5,774 nt of DNA, taken from Euryarchaeota archaeon UBA36. Lineage in GTDB: Archaea > Thermoplasmatota > Poseidoniia > Poseidoniales > Thalassarchaeaceae. Below, one piece after another: positions 5,576 through 5,774 of the stretch. The DNA lies in assembly GCA_002496485.1 (NCBI GenBank), contig DAJW01000101.1, positions 1-5,774 of the forward strand, read 5' to 3'. Position numbers and translations under genes: made by a program. The notes beneath the pieces were generated by a model, which was given only the letters and a program-made list of their open reading frames with translations, did not search any database and was not told the DNA's origin. Positions within the stretch are counted from its first letter, which is position 1. Every line of letters begins with the position of its first letter.

Positions 5576-5774
5576 CGATAATCATTAGGACACCAGTAAT
5601 GAAATGGATTCCTATCGTTGCCCAGTTGGCCATAGATAACTTCCTAGTATCATAATCTCGTAAGACTCTAAAACAAAGAAACAAAGCTAGAGGTAGAGCT
5701 AGTAGAGATAACAATACTCCATTATCTACTACATCATAATAATTAATTGATATAATCGAAATAAATGCAGACAT
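5559..5774 (-). CDS. Membrane protein, two helices; possibly the C-terminal end of a UbiA-family prenyltransferase (runs to window edge)
   Basis: The frame ends with TGA at 5559-5561 and is open to the window edge, giving 71 residues. The first codon, ATG at 5774-5772, is the last base triplet available, so it may be an internal Met of a longer protein. Two hydrophobic segments are visible, about residues 18-37 (DNGVLLSLLALPLALFLCFR) and 52-69 (ATIGIHFITGVLMIIGIK), separated by a charged loop (RDYDTRKLSMAN, 39-50). The closing pattern N-x(6)-H-x(3)-G-x(2)-x-x-x-G, after an LPLALFL helix and a basic loop, resembles the C-terminal end of UbiA/MenA-type prenyltransferases, which attach polyprenyl chains to quinone or lipid precursors. 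The catalytic Asp-rich motifs of that family would lie upstream, outside the window, so the assignment is tentative. The gene converges on pepP with no spacer. Confidence 0.5.
   Translation of the reverse strand: MSAFISIISINYYDVVDNGVLLSLLALPLALFLCFRVLRDYDTRKLSMANWATIGIHFITGVLMIIGIKYM

Noticed and set aside
1..5774. tRNA genes, CRISPR arrays, insertion sequences or a defence cluster.
   Set aside because: No cloverleaf-like stretch, spaced direct repeats, terminal inverted repeats or transposase motifs were seen, and every gene-sized stretch is accounted for by the six genes.

Overview
The window is AT-rich, tightly packed DNA that most likely comes from a euryarchaeon. My best guess is a marine Poseidoniales/Thermoplasmatota-type lineage (Marine Group II/III). 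The strongest evidence is a tRNA-splicing endonuclease of the fused two-repeat form at 373-1491 (minus), an archaeal enzyme typical of euryarchaea. Supporting signs are a secreted, membrane-anchored PKD-domain protein and starts that mostly lack a good Shine-Dalgarno, as expected for leaderless transcripts. The exact lineage is inferred; no rRNA or tRNA gene is present to confirm it.

Layout: 1-366 (+) is the 3' end of an unrecognised small membrane protein. It converges, with a 6-base gap, on endA (373-1491, -). A 74-base divergent promoter region follows. Three genes then run in the same direction with 50- and 49-base spacers: a PfkB/ribokinase-fold protein resembling the kinase domain of HldE/RfaE (1566-2621), a signal-peptide/PKD/C-terminal-anchor surface protein (2672-4177), and a PepP-type Xaa-Pro aminopeptidase (4227-5558). 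The last gene (5559-5774, -) converges on pepP with no base between the two stop codons. It encodes a two-helix membrane segment, possibly the C-terminal end of a UbiA-family prenyltransferase that continues past the window edge.

Functionally this looks like a housekeeping region rather than one dedicated system: tRNA intron removal, a sugar-kinase relative, a cell-surface protein and cytosolic peptide turnover. The three plus-strand genes may be co-transcribed, but each spacer is AT-rich enough to hold its own archaeal promoter, and I see no shared pathway.

The most unusual item is the PfkB-family protein. It keeps the fold landmarks of the heptose-7-phosphate kinase family but has lost the catalytic GAGD motif (here DAAA), the NxxE motif and the GG...N sugar-binding signature, so it looks like a pseudokinase. 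I found no mobile element, CRISPR array, RNA gene or clearly new multi-gene system.
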